A stretch of DNA of 64,000 bases from Oceanobacillus sp. HTM 045 (GTDB lineage Bacteria; Pseudomonadota; Alphaproteobacteria; Rhodobacterales; Rhodobacteraceae), in contig WNWL01000006.1 in the NCBI GenBank assembly GCA_009733745.1, forward strand, positions 310,001 through 374,000. Reading direction: 5' to 3'. A program made the translations under genes and the position numbers. Each line of letters starts with the position of its first letter. Position 1 is the stretch's first letter. Below the pieces are notes generated by a model that was not told the origin of the DNA, ran no database searches, and saw only the letters and a program-made list of their open reading frames with translations. This document shows, piece after piece, positions 29,560 to 38,276 of this stretch.

Positions 29560-30234
29560 GTGACCGACAAGACCCGCATCCGCGATGCCGCGACCGTGGT
29601 CATCGTCCGCCGAGACGGATCAGGCGATCCCGCCGGTGACACCGGGCCTGCGCCGCGTGTCCTGATGGGCCAGCGCGGCGATAAGGCCGCGTTCATGCCC
29701 TCCAAGTTCGTCTTCCCCGGCGGCGCGCTCGACCCGGAGGACGCGACGCTGGCCGAGGCCATCGCCGGCGCGCCCTCGCACGAGCTCACCCTGCGCCTCG
29801 CCGCGATCCGCGAGACCTGGGAGGAAACCGGCCTCGCCCTCGGCACCCCCGGCCCCGCGCCGGTGGACGACCCCGCCGCCTTCGGCCCCTCCTGGGCCGG
29901 GTTCATGGAGGCGGGATTCGTGCCCGACACGGCCCGGGTCGAGTTCTTCTTCCGCGCCATCACGCCGCCGGGCCGCCCCCGCCGGTTCGACGCGCGCTTC
30001 TTCCTGGTGGACGCGGCCTCCGTCGCCACCGACCCGGACGACTTCTCCCGCGCCGAGGAGGAACTGTCGCACCTGAGCTGGATCGGCCTCGACGAGGCCC
30101 GCGCCCTCGACCTGCCCTTCGTCACCGACGTGGTGCTGGCCGAGGTCGCGGCACACCTCGCCGAGCCCGAGGCGCACCGCCCCGTCCCCTTCTTCCACCA
30201 CGCGGACGGCCGGTCCTTCCTCACCGCGTCATGA
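29560..30234 (+). CDS. NUDIX hydrolase
   Basis: This 224-residue protein hydrolyses a nucleoside-diphosphate-linked substrate (family knowledge). The Nudix box is present in extended form: GGALD...then LRLAAIRETWEETGLAL, where Glu residues of REXXEE bind metal. A 20-residue insertion between the first Gly and the Arg-Glu part is typical of the alphaproteobacterial MutT/coenzyme A-diphosphatase-like group. The start is probably GTG 29560 (MTDKTRI), rather than a GTG at 29536. The MFS gene follows about 50 bp downstream. Confidence 0.85.
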   Translation: MTDKTRIRDAATVVIVRRDGSGDPAGDTGPAPRVLMGQRGDKAAFMPSKFVFPGGALDPEDATLAEAIAGAPSHELTLRLAAIRETWEETGLALGTPGPAPVDDPAAFGPSWAGFMEAGFVPDTARVEFFFRAITPPGRPRRFDARFFLVDAASVATDPDDFSRAEEELSHLSWIGLDEARALDLPFVTDVVLAEVAAHLAEPEAHRPVPFFHHADGRSFLTAS

Positions 30235-30285
30235 CGCCCCCGCCATGACCGGCAAGGCGTTCCGGCGCGAAAAGACCGGCAGACC

Positions 30286-31503
30286 ATGACCGACTCGCAG
30301 CTTCGCAGCATCGCGGTGCTCGGCGCGCCGATCGCCGCCATCACCATCTGCGGCATCTCCATGTCGCTGACCTACCCGCTCTTCGCCCTGCGGCTGGAGC
30401 GGATGGGCGAGACCGGCGCGGCCATCGGCGCGTCCGCCACCGTCTCGGCGGCGGCGATGGTGCTCGGCGCCGCGCTGATGCCGCGCATCCTCCACGCCAT
30501 CGGCATCGGCTGGATGATGCTCGGCGCGCTGGCGATCATGGCCACGATCTTCCTCGCGATCCCGGCCTGGGAGAACATCTGGTACTGGAGCGGGCTGCGC
30601 TTCTTCTACGGCTTCGCGGCGACGGCGCTGTTTTTCTCCTCCGAGTTCTGGATCGTCGGCGGCGCGCCGGACCACCTGCGGGGGCGCATCGTCGGGGTCT
30701 ACGCCATCGCGCTCTCCGGCGGTTTCATGATCGGCCCGCTGATGCTGCGCGTCACCGGCTACGAGGGCTGGCCGCCGATCCTGCTGGCGCTGGCGGTGAT
30801 CGCGCTCAGCGTCCTGCCGGTGCTGGTGGGGCTGCGCTTCGGCCGCCCCCGCCACCAGCCGCCCACCGCCGAGACCGGGGGGATGCTGACCTACATGCGC
30901 TCCGACCCGACGCTGATGACCTCCATCGTGCTGTTCGGCATGATCGAGTTCGGCGCGATGGCGCTGGCGCCGGTCTGGGCGCTGCGCTCCGGGCTGTCGG
31001 AGGGGGTCTCGCTCAACCTCCTCGCCCTCGTCGCGGCCGGGTCCATGCTGGCGCAGCTGCCGGTCGGCTGGGCGGCGGACCGCTGGAACCGCCGGCGGAT
31101 GCTGATCGGCGCGGCGGCGCTCAACGGCGCGATCTGCATCGCGCTCCCGCTCTCGACCGGCGCACCGCTCCTGGTGCAGGGGCTGGCGCTCCTGTGGGGC
31201 GCGTCGGCCGTGACGCTCTACTCGGTCACGCTGGTGGAGCTTGGCGCGCGCTACCGCGACGCCGCGCTGGCCTCGGCGATGGCCGCCGTGGTCGGCTGCT
31301 ACGGCCTCGGCGCGCTCACCGGGCCCGGCTTCTTCGGCTACGCGATGGACCTCGTGCCGCCCGACGGGCTGCTGCTGGCGCTGCTCGCCTTCACCGCCGG
31401 CTACCTCGCCCTCGCGGTCGCCCGGGCGAAGGGTCGCGGGAGGGATCGGGCGAAGCGGCGCAGCCGGGACCCCGCGCCCGGCACGGGGCCGGAATCCTCT
31501 TGA
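30286..31503 (+). CDS. MFS-family transporter, YcaD/UMF-like
   Basis: This 405-residue inner-membrane permease has about twelve hydrophobic helices in two six-helix halves, and the MFS signature after helix two is loosely kept. The subgroup resembles small-solute exporters such as YcaD. The substrate is unknown. The start is ATG 30286. An Arg/Lys-rich cytoplasmic C-terminus ends the protein. It lies about 50 bp after the Nudix gene and 100 bp before rpmG. Confidence 0.85.
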   Translation: MTDSQLRSIAVLGAPIAAITICGISMSLTYPLFALRLERMGETGAAIGASATVSAAAMVLGAALMPRILHAIGIGWMMLGALAIMATIFLAIPAWENIWYWSGLRFFYGFAATALFFSSEFWIVGGAPDHLRGRIVGVYAIALSGGFMIGPLMLRVTGYEGWPPILLALAVIALSVLPVLVGLRFGRPRHQPPTAETGGMLTYMRSDPTLMTSIVLFGMIEFGAMALAPVWALRSGLSEGVSLNLLALVAAGSMLAQLPVGWAADRWNRRRMLIGAAALNGAICIALPLSTGAPLLVQGLALLWGASAVTLYSVTLVELGARYRDAALASAMAAVVGCYGLGALTGPGFFGYAMDLVPPDGLLLALLAFTAGYLALAVARAKGRGRDRAKRRSRDPAPGTGPESS

Positions 31504-31603
31504 CATCACAGGCCCGGCGAGTAGGAACGGGGCTTCGAATTTTCCGGGCCGCCGCGCGCGGTGGCGCCCCTGTACGGGCGGACGATCCGCCAGGAGACGA
31601 GAG

Positions 31604-31771
31604 ATGGCAAAGCCGACCACCGTGAAGATCCGGCTGAACTCCAGCGCCGGCACCGGGCACTTCTACGTGACCAAGAAGAACTCGCGCACCATGACGGACA
31701 AGATGACCGTCCGGAAGTACGACCCGGTCGCGCGCAAGCATGTCGAGTACAAGGAAGGCAAGATCAAGTGA
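31604..31771 (+). CDS. rpmG: Ribosomal protein bL33
   Basis: This 55-residue large-subunit protein begins [20 protein letters not shown] and contains [10 protein letters not shown]. The C-terminus lacks the CxxC pairs, so it is the zinc-independent form common in alphaproteobacteria. The start is ATG 31604, after CAGGAGACGAGAG. A strong intrinsic terminator follows 27 bp downstream. Confidence 0.95.
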   Translation: MAKPTTVKIRLNSSAGTGHFYVTKKNSRTMTDKMTVRKYDPVARKHVEYKEGKIK

Positions 31772-31798
31772 TCTGAGCCGATCCCGACGACCCGAAAG

Positions 31799-31823
31799 GG
31801 GCGGCCTCCGGGCCGCCCTTTTT
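31799..31823 (+). terminator. Intrinsic terminator of rpmG
   Basis: GGGCGGCC (31799-31806) pairs with GGCCGCCC (31811-31818) around a TCCG tetraloop, followed by five Ts. This is a textbook rho-independent terminator. Confidence 0.9.
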
Positions 31824-32222
31824 CGTTTGCGGATCAATGCGCCGCGTCGGGCCGCACGCCCGTTGCCGGTCTGTCGCGCGCGGCGCGTTGCTGGCGTGGC
31901 GCCCGTGGCGAGCGCACCCCGCCCGGGCGACCAGCCCGGGCCAGGTTTAATCGGCTTCCGGCCCTCCCCCGGGCCGGGCGTTTTGCAACGCTGCAAGGGG
32001 CTCAGAGGGCGGGAGGGGGTGCGGAAATAAATCAGGCAGACCCGGCCACGCACTACGCCCGCCCAGGGCCGGTCGTGTCCCTCCGTACTGACCTCGCTCC
32101 TGCTTAAACAAAACTACAGGCTGCAGTCTGAAATCGTCGGAAATCGGAGGGTGCGCCGCTCAGGTCCCGCTGGATCGGATCACAGGCACCGTCAAGAGCA
32201 GCAGGTCGCCCGCCCCCAAAGC
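31824..32222. other. Intergenic region with repeat copy A
   Basis: These 399 bp between two terminators hold no supported gene. They contain the structured repeat copy A (31921-32094). A short A/T-rich stretch, TTAAACAAAACTACAGGCTGCAG (32103-32125), could be promoter-like but nothing obvious lies downstream of it. Confidence 0.5.
31921..32094. repeat. Structured intergenic repeat, copy A
   Basis: It starts with the box GCCCGGGCGACCAGCCCGGGCC (two self-complementary GCCCGGGC arms around ACCA). A GGTTTAATCGGCTTCC segment follows, then CGGCCCTCCCCCGGGCCGGGCG, a GGGCGGGAGGGG run, an AAATAAATCA core and ACGCCCGCCCAGGGCCGG. It closes with TCCCTCCGTACTGACCTC. GGGCGGG near the middle can pair with CCCGCCC near the end. 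Copies B and C at 39.2-39.6 kb share the order, with internal gaps. Confidence 0.8.
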
Positions 32223-32250
32223 AAAAGGGCCGGGGTTTCCCCCGGCCCTT
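32223..32250 (-). terminator. Intrinsic terminator of the Bax-inhibitor-1 gene
   Basis: AAGGGCCGGGG (32225-32235) pairs with CCCCGGCCCTT (32240-32250) around TTTC. On the minus strand the stem is followed by TTTTGCTTT. It sits 24 bp past the stop at 32274. Confidence 0.85.
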
Positions 32251-32273
32251 CGCGTCTCCGTCCTGCGGTCAGG

Positions 32274-33041
32274 TCACTCGCGGTTGCCGAGGAACTGCAG
32301 CAGGAACATGAACAGGTTGATGAAGTCGAGGTAGAGCCGCAGCGCGCCCATCACCGGGCCCTTCTCCAGCATCGCCCGGCCTTCCGGGTGCACCGAGTAG
32401 ACCAGGTACTCGTTCTTGATGTTCTGCGTGTCGTAGGCCGTCAGGCCCGCGAAGATCAGGACACCGGCAACCGAGATGGCGAACTGCAGGCCGTCCCAGC
32501 CGAGGAACATGTTCACGATCATCGCGCCGATCAGGCCGAACAGGCCCATCATCAGGAACGAGCCCATGCCCGACAGGTCACGCTTGGTCGTGTAGCCGTA
32601 GATCGACAGCGAGCCGAACGCGATCGCCGTCACCAGGAAGGTGCGGAAGATCGACATCTCGGTGTAGACCGCGAAGATCCACGAGATCGACATGCCCATC
32701 ACCGCGCCGAAGGCCCAGAAGACCATCTGCGCCGTGGCGGCGCTCATGCGGTTGATCATCGCCGAGAACCCGAACACGAAGATCAGCGGCGCGAACATGA
32801 TGATGTAGCGGCCCGGCGACGTGTACATCGCCTCCAGCATCCCGACCGGGATCAGGCTGGGCTCGCCCGACATCGCGTTGCTGAGGGACGAGCCGAAGAC
32901 ATAGGCAACGAGGCCGGTCAAGACCATCGCGCCCGCCATCAGCGCGTAAACCTTGTTCATGTAGAGGCGGAGGCCGGCATCGATCTCCGCGGCGCGTTCA
33001 GCCGAAACCGTCGACTGGTAGCGCATGTTCAGGTCAGCCAT
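32274..33041 (-). CDS. Bax inhibitor-1/YccA-family membrane protein
   Basis: This 255-residue integral membrane protein has about seven hydrophobic helices, consistent with the BI-1/TMBIM fold. The late DTQNIKNEYL segment is the conserved acidic motif of the family, associated with ion (Ca2+ or proton) leak in other members. ATG 33041 (MADLNMRYQS) has GAGGAG 7 nt upstream. It is followed on its own strand by a strong intrinsic terminator. Confidence 0.9.
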   Translation of the reverse strand: MADLNMRYQSTVSAERAAEIDAGLRLYMNKVYALMAGAMVLTGLVAYVFGSSLSNAMSGEPSLIPVGMLEAMYTSPGRYIIMFAPLIFVFGFSAMINRMSAATAQMVFWAFGAVMGMSISWIFAVYTEMSIFRTFLVTAIAFGSLSIYGYTTKRDLSGMGSFLMMGLFGLIGAMIVNMFLGWDGLQFAISVAGVLIFAGLTAYDTQNIKNEYLVYSVHPEGRAMLEKGPVMGALRLYLDFINLFMFLLQFLGNRE

Positions 33042-33207
33042 GTCTCTCCTCACATTGGCCAGTTCACCAGTTCGGGATTTTGGCCCCGTCCGCCCGTCGC
33101 GCAGACCTCGCGACAGGTTGCCCCTTTATATTTGCTGTCGGGGGCCGGGATTCAAGTGAAACCGGGCCTGGCGCCGGGTGTGTTTCGTCCCGATTCAGAA
33201 CTTTCGT

Positions 33208-35736
33208 TCACGCTTCGCGCAGGATTCCCGCAGGACGGGCACGCAGGGGCCCCCGTGCGAAGCCCAGCCCCGCCAGCAGGCTCAGCAGCGCGCCGCCCAG
33301 AACGATCGCCACCGCCGAGGGCACGTTGGCCGCGAAATCCGCCTCCAGCGTCTGCGTCGTCACCGCCCAGCCCGCGCCGATCCCGGCGCCGATGGCGACC
33401 AGCCCCGCGATCGCCCCCATCAGCGCCGAGCGCAGCGCGAAGCTCGCGAGGATCCGCCCCCGCGTCGCCCCCAGCACCTTGAGGATCGCCGCCTCGCGCC
33501 GCCGCGCCTCCGCGCCCGCCGCCGCCGCGCCGATCAGCACCGCGATCCCGGTCAGGAGCGCCGCCGCGGCCCCCCAGCGCGTCGCCGCGCCCAGGTCGCC
33601 CAGCGCCGCGGAGACCTTCTCTACCGCGTCGCGCACCCGCACCGCGGTCACGTTCGGGAAGGCCCGGCCGGTGGCGCGCATGATCTCCGCCTCCGCCGCG
33701 CGCTCCGCGTGCACGGTGGCGATATGGGTATGCGGCGCGCCCGCCATCACTCCCGGCGTGAACACCATCAGGAAGTTGATCCCCATGCCGCGCCATTCCA
33801 CCTCGCGGAAGCTGGCCACCGTCGCGGTGATGTCGCGCCCGAGGATGTTGACCGTCACGGTCGAGCCGATCTCGAGGCCGAGCTCGCGCCCCTCCTCCGC
33901 CGCGAAGGAGACCAGCGGCTCGCCCGAATAGTCCTCCGGCCACCACGCGCCCTCCGTCACCACGGTCCCGCGCGGCGGGGTGGCGGCATAGGTCACGCCG
34001 CGGTCGCCGCGCAGCACCCAGGCCGCGGCGGGGTCGATCTGCGCCTCCTTGGCGGGCACGCCGTCGAGCTTCGTGATCACGCCGCGCAGCATCGGCGCGG
34101 TCTCGATCTCGCCGGTGCCGTCGACCGCGCCGACCGTCTCGACGAAATCCTCCCGGTCGGTGTCGAGGATGTCGACGAAGAAGAAGGCCGGCCCGCGCGC
34201 CGGAAGCTGCTCGGTGATCAGCCGCTGCATGTTGCTGTCCACCTGCCCGATGGCCGCGAGCACCGAGAGGCCGAGCCCGAGCGAGAGCACCACGCCCCGC
34301 GTCTGCCCTCCCGCGGCCCCCACCGCGGCGAGCGCCAGCCGCAGCGACGGCGCCCCGTCGAGCCACGCACCGCGCGCGAGGCGGCGCGCGGCGATCACCG
34401 CCAGCCCGCCCACCGCCCAGAGCAGCCCGAAGGCCACCGCCAGCGCGCCGAGGAACCACGCCGCCAGCTTCGGCGAGGAGGCGAAGCCGATCACCGTCGC
34501 CGCCGCCATGGTCGCGATCCCGACGAGGATCACCACGTCCAGCAGCCGGATGCCGCCGTTCCAGCGCTGCGCCACGCCGCGGAAGAGATGCGCCGGGCGC
34601 ACCTCGCGCAGCCGCGCCAGCGGCAGGAAGGCAAAGAGCGCCGCGGTGAACGCACCGTAGATGCCAGCCACCGCCAGCGGCTCCCAGTAGAGCCCGAAGA
34701 CGGCGGGCGTCGGCAGCCCTTCCGCGAGCACGGGGCCGAGCAGCGCCACGCCGCCGCCCCCGATCAGCAGGCCCAGCACGATACCGATGGCCGCCAGCGC
34801 GCCGACCTGCGCGAGGTAGGCCGTCTGCACCACCGCCGCCGTCGCGCCGAAGGTGCGCAGCGCCGCGATGGAGCGGACCTTGCCCGCGAGATAGCCCGAA
34901 ACCGCCGTGGCCACGCCCACGCCGCCCACCGCCAGCGCCGCGAGGCCGACCAGCGTCAGGAAGGAACCCAGCCGCTCCACGAACCGCGCCACGCCCGGCG
35001 AACCGTTCCGCCGGTCGCGCCAGCGCGCGCCGCTCTCGGGGAAGGCGGCCTCGAACTTCGCCCGTGCGGCGTCGAGATCCGCGCCCGCGGGCAGCTTCAT
35101 ACGGTACTCAGAGCGGTAGAGCGTGCCCTGCCCCATCAGCCCCGCCTCGCGCAGGCCCTCGGTCAGCACGATGGTGCGCGGCGCCAGCGCGAAGCCGCCG
35201 GAGGCGGTGTCCGGCTCGTCGGTCAGCAGCGCGCGCAGCTCGAAGCTGCCGCCGCCCACCGTCACCATGTCGCCGACTTCGACACCAAGCCGTTCCGCGA
35301 GGATCGGCTCGATCACCGCGCCAAACACCCCGTCGCGCGGCGCCAGCGCCTCGTCCAGCGGGATCGCCGGCTCAAGCCCGACCTCGCCGTAGAGCGGGTA
35401 GGCCCCGTCCACGCCCTTGACTTGGCTCAGCGTGCGGTCGCCGCCCGGCTTGCCGGTCATGGAGCGGAGGTCGGTGACATGGCCCACGCCGTCCGCGTTG
35501 GCCTCCATCCAGCCGAGCTCTTCCGCCGAGGCGCCGCGGTAGGAAAATGTCAGCTGCGCGTCGCCGCCGAGAATCGCCCGGCCCTCGCGGGCAAGCCCCT
35601 CGGAGATCGCCGCCGCGACCGAGCCGACCGCGGCGATTCCCGCAACGCCGAGGACGAGGCAGAGCAGGAAAACGCGGAAGCCCCGCGTGCCCGAGCGCAG
35701 CTCGCGCGCGGCCAGCGCCAGCGAGAACCGGTTCAT
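33208..35736 (-). CDS. ABC transporter permease, YbbP/FtsX-like
   Basis: This 842-residue permease has an N-terminal membrane helix (about 20-45), a large periplasmic MacB-like domain, a central cluster of FtsX-type helices (about 260-385 and more through 490) and a C-terminal FtsX unit (about 720-830). The double-FtsX layout is that of YbbP, which exports or remodels envelope substrates. Its start overlaps the ATPase stop (35733-35736), so the two are coupled. The substrate is unknown; the neighbouring TesA-like esterase is the classic genomic partner of ybbAP. Confidence 0.88.
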   Translation of the reverse strand: MNRFSLALAARELRSGTRGFRVFLLCLVLGVAGIAAVGSVAAAISEGLAREGRAILGGDAQLTFSYRGASAEELGWMEANADGVGHVTDLRSMTGKPGGDRTLSQVKGVDGAYPLYGEVGLEPAIPLDEALAPRDGVFGAVIEPILAERLGVEVGDMVTVGGGSFELRALLTDEPDTASGGFALAPRTIVLTEGLREAGLMGQGTLYRSEYRMKLPAGADLDAARAKFEAAFPESGARWRDRRNGSPGVARFVERLGSFLTLVGLAALAVGGVGVATAVSGYLAGKVRSIAALRTFGATAAVVQTAYLAQVGALAAIGIVLGLLIGGGGVALLGPVLAEGLPTPAVFGLYWEPLAVAGIYGAFTAALFAFLPLARLREVRPAHLFRGVAQRWNGGIRLLDVVILVGIATMAAATVIGFASSPKLAAWFLGALAVAFGLLWAVGGLAVIAARRLARGAWLDGAPSLRLALAAVGAAGGQTRGVVLSLGLGLSVLAAIGQVDSNMQRLITEQLPARGPAFFFVDILDTDREDFVETVGAVDGTGEIETAPMLRGVITKLDGVPAKEAQIDPAAAWVLRGDRGVTYAATPPRGTVVTEGAWWPEDYSGEPLVSFAAEEGRELGLEIGSTVTVNILGRDITATVASFREVEWRGMGINFLMVFTPGVMAGAPHTHIATVHAERAAEAEIMRATGRAFPNVTAVRVRDAVEKVSAALGDLGAATRWGAAAALLTGIAVLIGAAAAGAEARRREAAILKVLGATRGRILASFALRSALMGAIAGLVAIGAGIGAGWAVTTQTLEADFAANVPSAVAIVLGGALLSLLAGLGFARGPLRARPAGILREA

Positions 35737-36425
35737 GCCGCCGCCCGGCGTTCGTCGGTGACGATATGCCCGTCCTCCAGCGAGACGATCCGGTCGCAGC
35801 GTTCCGCCAGCACCCGCTCGTGGGTGACGATCACCAGCGTCGCGCCCTGGGTCTCGGCGAGGCCGAACAGCAAATCCATGATCTGCTGGCCCGTGGAGGT
35901 GTCGAGATTGCCGGTCGGCTCGTCCGCCAGCAGCAGCTTCGGCCCGGCGACCGTGGCGCGGGCCAGCGCCACGCGCTGCTGCTCGCCGCCCGACATCTGC
36001 GCCGGCAGGTGGCCCTCGCGCGCGGCGAGCCCGACCCGGCCCAGCGCCTCGCGCGCCTTCTCCCGCGCGCCGCGCATGCCGGCGATCTCCAGCGGCGCGG
36101 CGACGTTCTCCAGCGCCGTCATGGTGGGGATGAGGTGGAAGGACTGGAACACCACCCCTATGTCTCCGGCACGGAGCCGCGCCAGCCCGTCCTCGTCCAG
36201 CCGGCCGAGGTCCTGCCCGAGCGCCTTCGCCGTGCCCGAGGTGGCGCGTTCCAGACCGCCCATGACCATGAGGAGCGACGACTTGCCCGATCCCGACGGA
36301 CCGATGATCGCCACCGTTTCACCCGGGGAAACCGTGAGCGAGATGCCGCGAAGTATCTCGACATCTCCGGCGAGGCTCGGCAGGGTCAGACCGACCTCCT
36401 CCAGTTCGATCAGGGGTTCGGCCAT
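35733..36425 (-). CDS. ABC transporter ATP-binding protein, YbbA-like
   Basis: This 230-residue ATPase has Walker A GPSGSGKS (42-49), Q-loop FQSFHLIP, signature MSGGEQQRVALARA, Walker B LLLADEPTG and H-loop THE. It belongs to the LolD/MacB/YbbA group that pairs with FtsX-type permeases. ATG 36425 shares the CATG palindrome with the divergent esterase start, and AGGAAGG serves as its ribosome site. The permease follows with a 4-bp overlap. Confidence 0.92.
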   Translation of the reverse strand: MAEPLIELEEVGLTLPSLAGDVEILRGISLTVSPGETVAIIGPSGSGKSSLLMVMGGLERATSGTAKALGQDLGRLDEDGLARLRAGDIGVVFQSFHLIPTMTALENVAAPLEIAGMRGAREKAREALGRVGLAAREGHLPAQMSGGEQQRVALARATVAGPKLLLADEPTGNLDTSTGQQIMDLLFGLAETQGATLVIVTHERVLAERCDRIVSLEDGHIVTDERRAAA

Positions 36426-37125
36426 GTTGTCCTTCCTGCTCTCTGTCCTCAGAACGGCATATGGCTCCGCCCGGCGGCTGTACAAGGTGGCCGCGCTGAT
36501 CCTGTTCGCAACCGCAGCACAATCATGGGCCGGAGAGCCGGGTGGGGAGCCGGATCCGGAGCCCGTCCGCGTCATGGCCTTCGGTGACAGCCTCGTCCAC
36601 GGCTACGGCCTCGACCAGGGCGACGGCTTCGTGCCGCAGCTCGAAGCCTGGCTCAACGACAACGGCCACGGCCCGGTGGAAGTGCTCAACATGGGCGTCT
36701 CCGGCGACACCACCGCCGGCGGCAAGGCCCGCCTGGCCTGGTCGCTGGGTGACGGCGCAGACGCCGTGATCGTCGTCCTCGGCGGCAACGACCTGCTGCG
36801 CGGGCTGGAGCCATCCGACACCCGCGCCAACCTCGCCGCGATCCTGACCGAGCTGGAGGGCCGCGGCATCCCCGCCCTGCTCGCGGGCATGCAGGCGCCG
36901 CTGAACTACGGCGCCGAGTGGAAGGCCGAGTTCGACGCCCTCTACCCCGACCTCGCCGCCGAACACGGCGCGATTCTCGTCGAGAGCTTCCTCGCCCCCG
37001 TCATGGAGCATCCCGAGATGATCCAGGACGACGGCATCCATCCCAACCGCGAGGGCGTCGCCGCCATCGTCGGGGCACTCGGCCCGCGGGCCGCCGAACT
37101 CGTGGAAAGGGCCAGAAGCGAATGA
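36424..37125 (+). CDS. Arylesterase/lysophospholipase-like SGNH hydrolase (TesA family)
   Basis: This 233-residue secreted SGNH hydrolase has the block I motif AFGDSLVHGYG with nucleophile Ser56, block III GGNDLL and C-terminal DGIHPN, whose Asp and His complete the triad. The N-terminus (MLSFLLSVLRTAYGSARRLY then KVAALILFATAAQSWA) is a signal peptide. It is divergent from ybbA with start codons overlapping in CATG (36423-36426). It is followed by thpR with a 4-bp ATGA overlap. A downstream GTG at about 36487 is the only alternative start. Confidence 0.88.
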   Translation: MLSFLLSVLRTAYGSARRLYKVAALILFATAAQSWAGEPGGEPDPEPVRVMAFGDSLVHGYGLDQGDGFVPQLEAWLNDNGHGPVEVLNMGVSGDTTAGGKARLAWSLGDGADAVIVVLGGNDLLRGLEPSDTRANLAAILTELEGRGIPALLAGMQAPLNYGAEWKAEFDALYPDLAAEHGAILVESFLAPVMEHPEMIQDDGIHPNREGVAAIVGALGPRAAELVERARSE

Positions 37126-37706
37126 TCCGCGCCTTCGTAGGCATCGCGATCCCGGACGAGATCGCCGCGACCCTCGCCATCGCCCAGTCCGGCCTGCCCG
37201 GCCGGCTGAGCGAGCGCGAGAACTTCCACCTGACGCTGGTCTTCCTCGGCGAACTGCCCGGCCCGCTGCTGGAGGACGTGCACTACGCCCTCGACGGCGT
37301 CTCCGCGCCCGGCTTCCAGCTCTCGCTCGACGGGGTCGACAGCTTCGGCCGGCCGCAGCCGACCACGGCGCATGCGCTGATCCGTCCCTCCGAGCCGCTC
37401 AACCACCTGCGCGCCAAGCTCGCCCGCGCCGCCCGCGAGGCCGGGGCCGGGATCGACAGCCGCCGCTTCACCCCGCATGTCACGCTGGCCCGTTTCGGCA
37501 CCGGACTCGGGCCGGACGACATGCAGGACCTCGCCGCATGGCGCCAGCGCCGCGCCGACTTCCGCGCCGGGCCGTTCGACGTGCACGCCTTCACGCTCTT
37601 CCGGTCCCATCTCGGGCGGAAGGGCGCGGCCTACGAGGTGCTGGAGGATTACCCGTTGGCGCCGCCGCAAACGCTTGCGGCGGCGCCGGGTGCGGCGAGG
37701 CCCTGA
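37122..37706 (+). CDS. thpR: RNA 2',3'-cyclic phosphodiesterase ThpR
   Basis: This 194-residue enzyme opens 2',3'-cyclic phosphates on RNA ends and is a member of the 2H superfamily. Both HxTx motifs are present: His36-Leu-Thr38 (FHLTLVFLG) and His119-Val-Thr121 (PHVTLARF). Its ATG overlaps the esterase stop (37122-37125), so the genes are coupled. Confidence 0.92.
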   Translation: MIRAFVGIAIPDEIAATLAIAQSGLPGRLSERENFHLTLVFLGELPGPLLEDVHYALDGVSAPGFQLSLDGVDSFGRPQPTTAHALIRPSEPLNHLRAKLARAAREAGAGIDSRRFTPHVTLARFGTGLGPDDMQDLAAWRQRRADFRAGPFDVHAFTLFRSHLGRKGAAYEVLEDYPLAPPQTLAAAPGAARP

Positions 37707-37934
37707 GGGGAAACAGGGGGAGCGGGCCTCTCCGGGGGGATTCTCTTGAATTTCTTCGGGGGCCTCCCGGGCAAGCGAGCCTCCACGCCGGTGCCCGTCC
37801 GTAAAGCGCGACGGGGCGGTTTGCCGGGTTGGTCCTCCCGCCCCTCCCCGGTCACGGGAGAGGCGGGAGGCCGGGCGTCCGTATCAGCCGGGCAGATCAG
37901 CCGACACGCCCGCCAAACCGATCAGCCGAACCGA
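37707..37934. other. Intergenic region with hairpin and short direct repeats
   Basis: These 228 bp separate convergent thpR and the DUF1127 gene. They hold the 15-bp inverted repeat at 37834-37870 and three of the four ATCAGCCG repeats. No gene is supported. Confidence 0.5.
37834..37870. terminator. Long GC hairpin between thpR and DUF1127
   Basis: CCTCCCGCCCCTCCC at 37834-37848 pairs with GGGAGAGGCGGGAGG at 37856-37870 with one mismatch, around a CGGTCAC loop. It lies between convergent genes and could end both transcripts, although no T run follows. Confidence 0.5.
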
Positions 37935-37941
37935 TCAGCCG
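37882..37941. repeat. Four ATCAGCCG direct repeats at the DUF1127 3' end
   Basis: (G/T)ATCAGCCG occurs at about 37882, 37895, 37920 and 37933, spaced 13, 25 and 13 bp. The last copy overlaps the DUF1127 stop codon. On the minus strand each reads CGGCTGAT, so TGA is embedded in every copy. It looks like slippage or duplication of the gene end. Confidence 0.5.
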
Positions 37942-38150
37942 TTGTAGTCGTAACGGCGCGCCGGCAGGTCCCAGAACGGGCGCGAGGCCTCCATCGAGGC
38001 GTCCAGCACGTCCACGCCGATGTCGCGGAGCCGGTCCTCGGAGAGCCCGGCGAGCTGGCTGCGCTCGCGCGCCACCCGGATCCAGGCCGCGAGGCGGCCA
38101 AAGCCGCGGGCGCGGGACGACGAAGCGTTGTGAAGGCTGTGCGAGTTCAT
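37935..38150 (-). CDS. DUF1127 family small protein
   Basis: This 71-residue basic, helical protein begins MNSHSLHNASSSRARGFGRL. It ends with the DUF1127 signature (LAGLSEDRLRDIGVDVLDAS, then a C-terminal RRYDYNG). In other alphaproteobacteria such short proteins affect phosphate/carbon regulation and RNA turnover. ATG 38150 has GGAGG 5 nt upstream; longer in-frame starts lack it. It is divergent from the LysR gene at 38277. Confidence 0.88.
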   Translation of the reverse strand: MNSHSLHNASSSRARGFGRLAAWIRVARERSQLAGLSEDRLRDIGVDVLDASMEASRPFWDLPARRYDYNG

Positions 38151-38276
38151 GGGGTCCTCCATCATCCGAATTGATACTTGACGCTCGGCCATGTCTTGAT
38201 GTGATCTATATGGAGAACCTGCGTCAGAAGTGAAACGAATGTTCTTGACCTGATTCATCACCGGGAGTGATTAAAA
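38151..38276. promoter_or_regulatory. Divergent LysR-DUF1127 control region
   Basis: These 126 bp are A/T-richer than the surroundings. They contain TTGATACTTGACG, TGATCTATATGGAG and TTCTTGACCTGATTCATC, suitable for promoters in both directions and for LysR T-N11-A sites. The specific operator is not resolved. Confidence 0.35.

Noticed and set aside
36424-36490. Downstream GTG as the true esterase start
   Set aside because: It gives a shorter signal peptide without the basic N-region and has a weaker ribosome site. It is kept only as an alternative.
33178-37125. Very long plus-strand open frame opposite ybbP/ybbA
   Set aside because: Only its last 234 codons (the esterase) look like a protein. 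The rest is the antisense of strongly conserved permease and ATPase genes, a common effect in GC-rich DNA.
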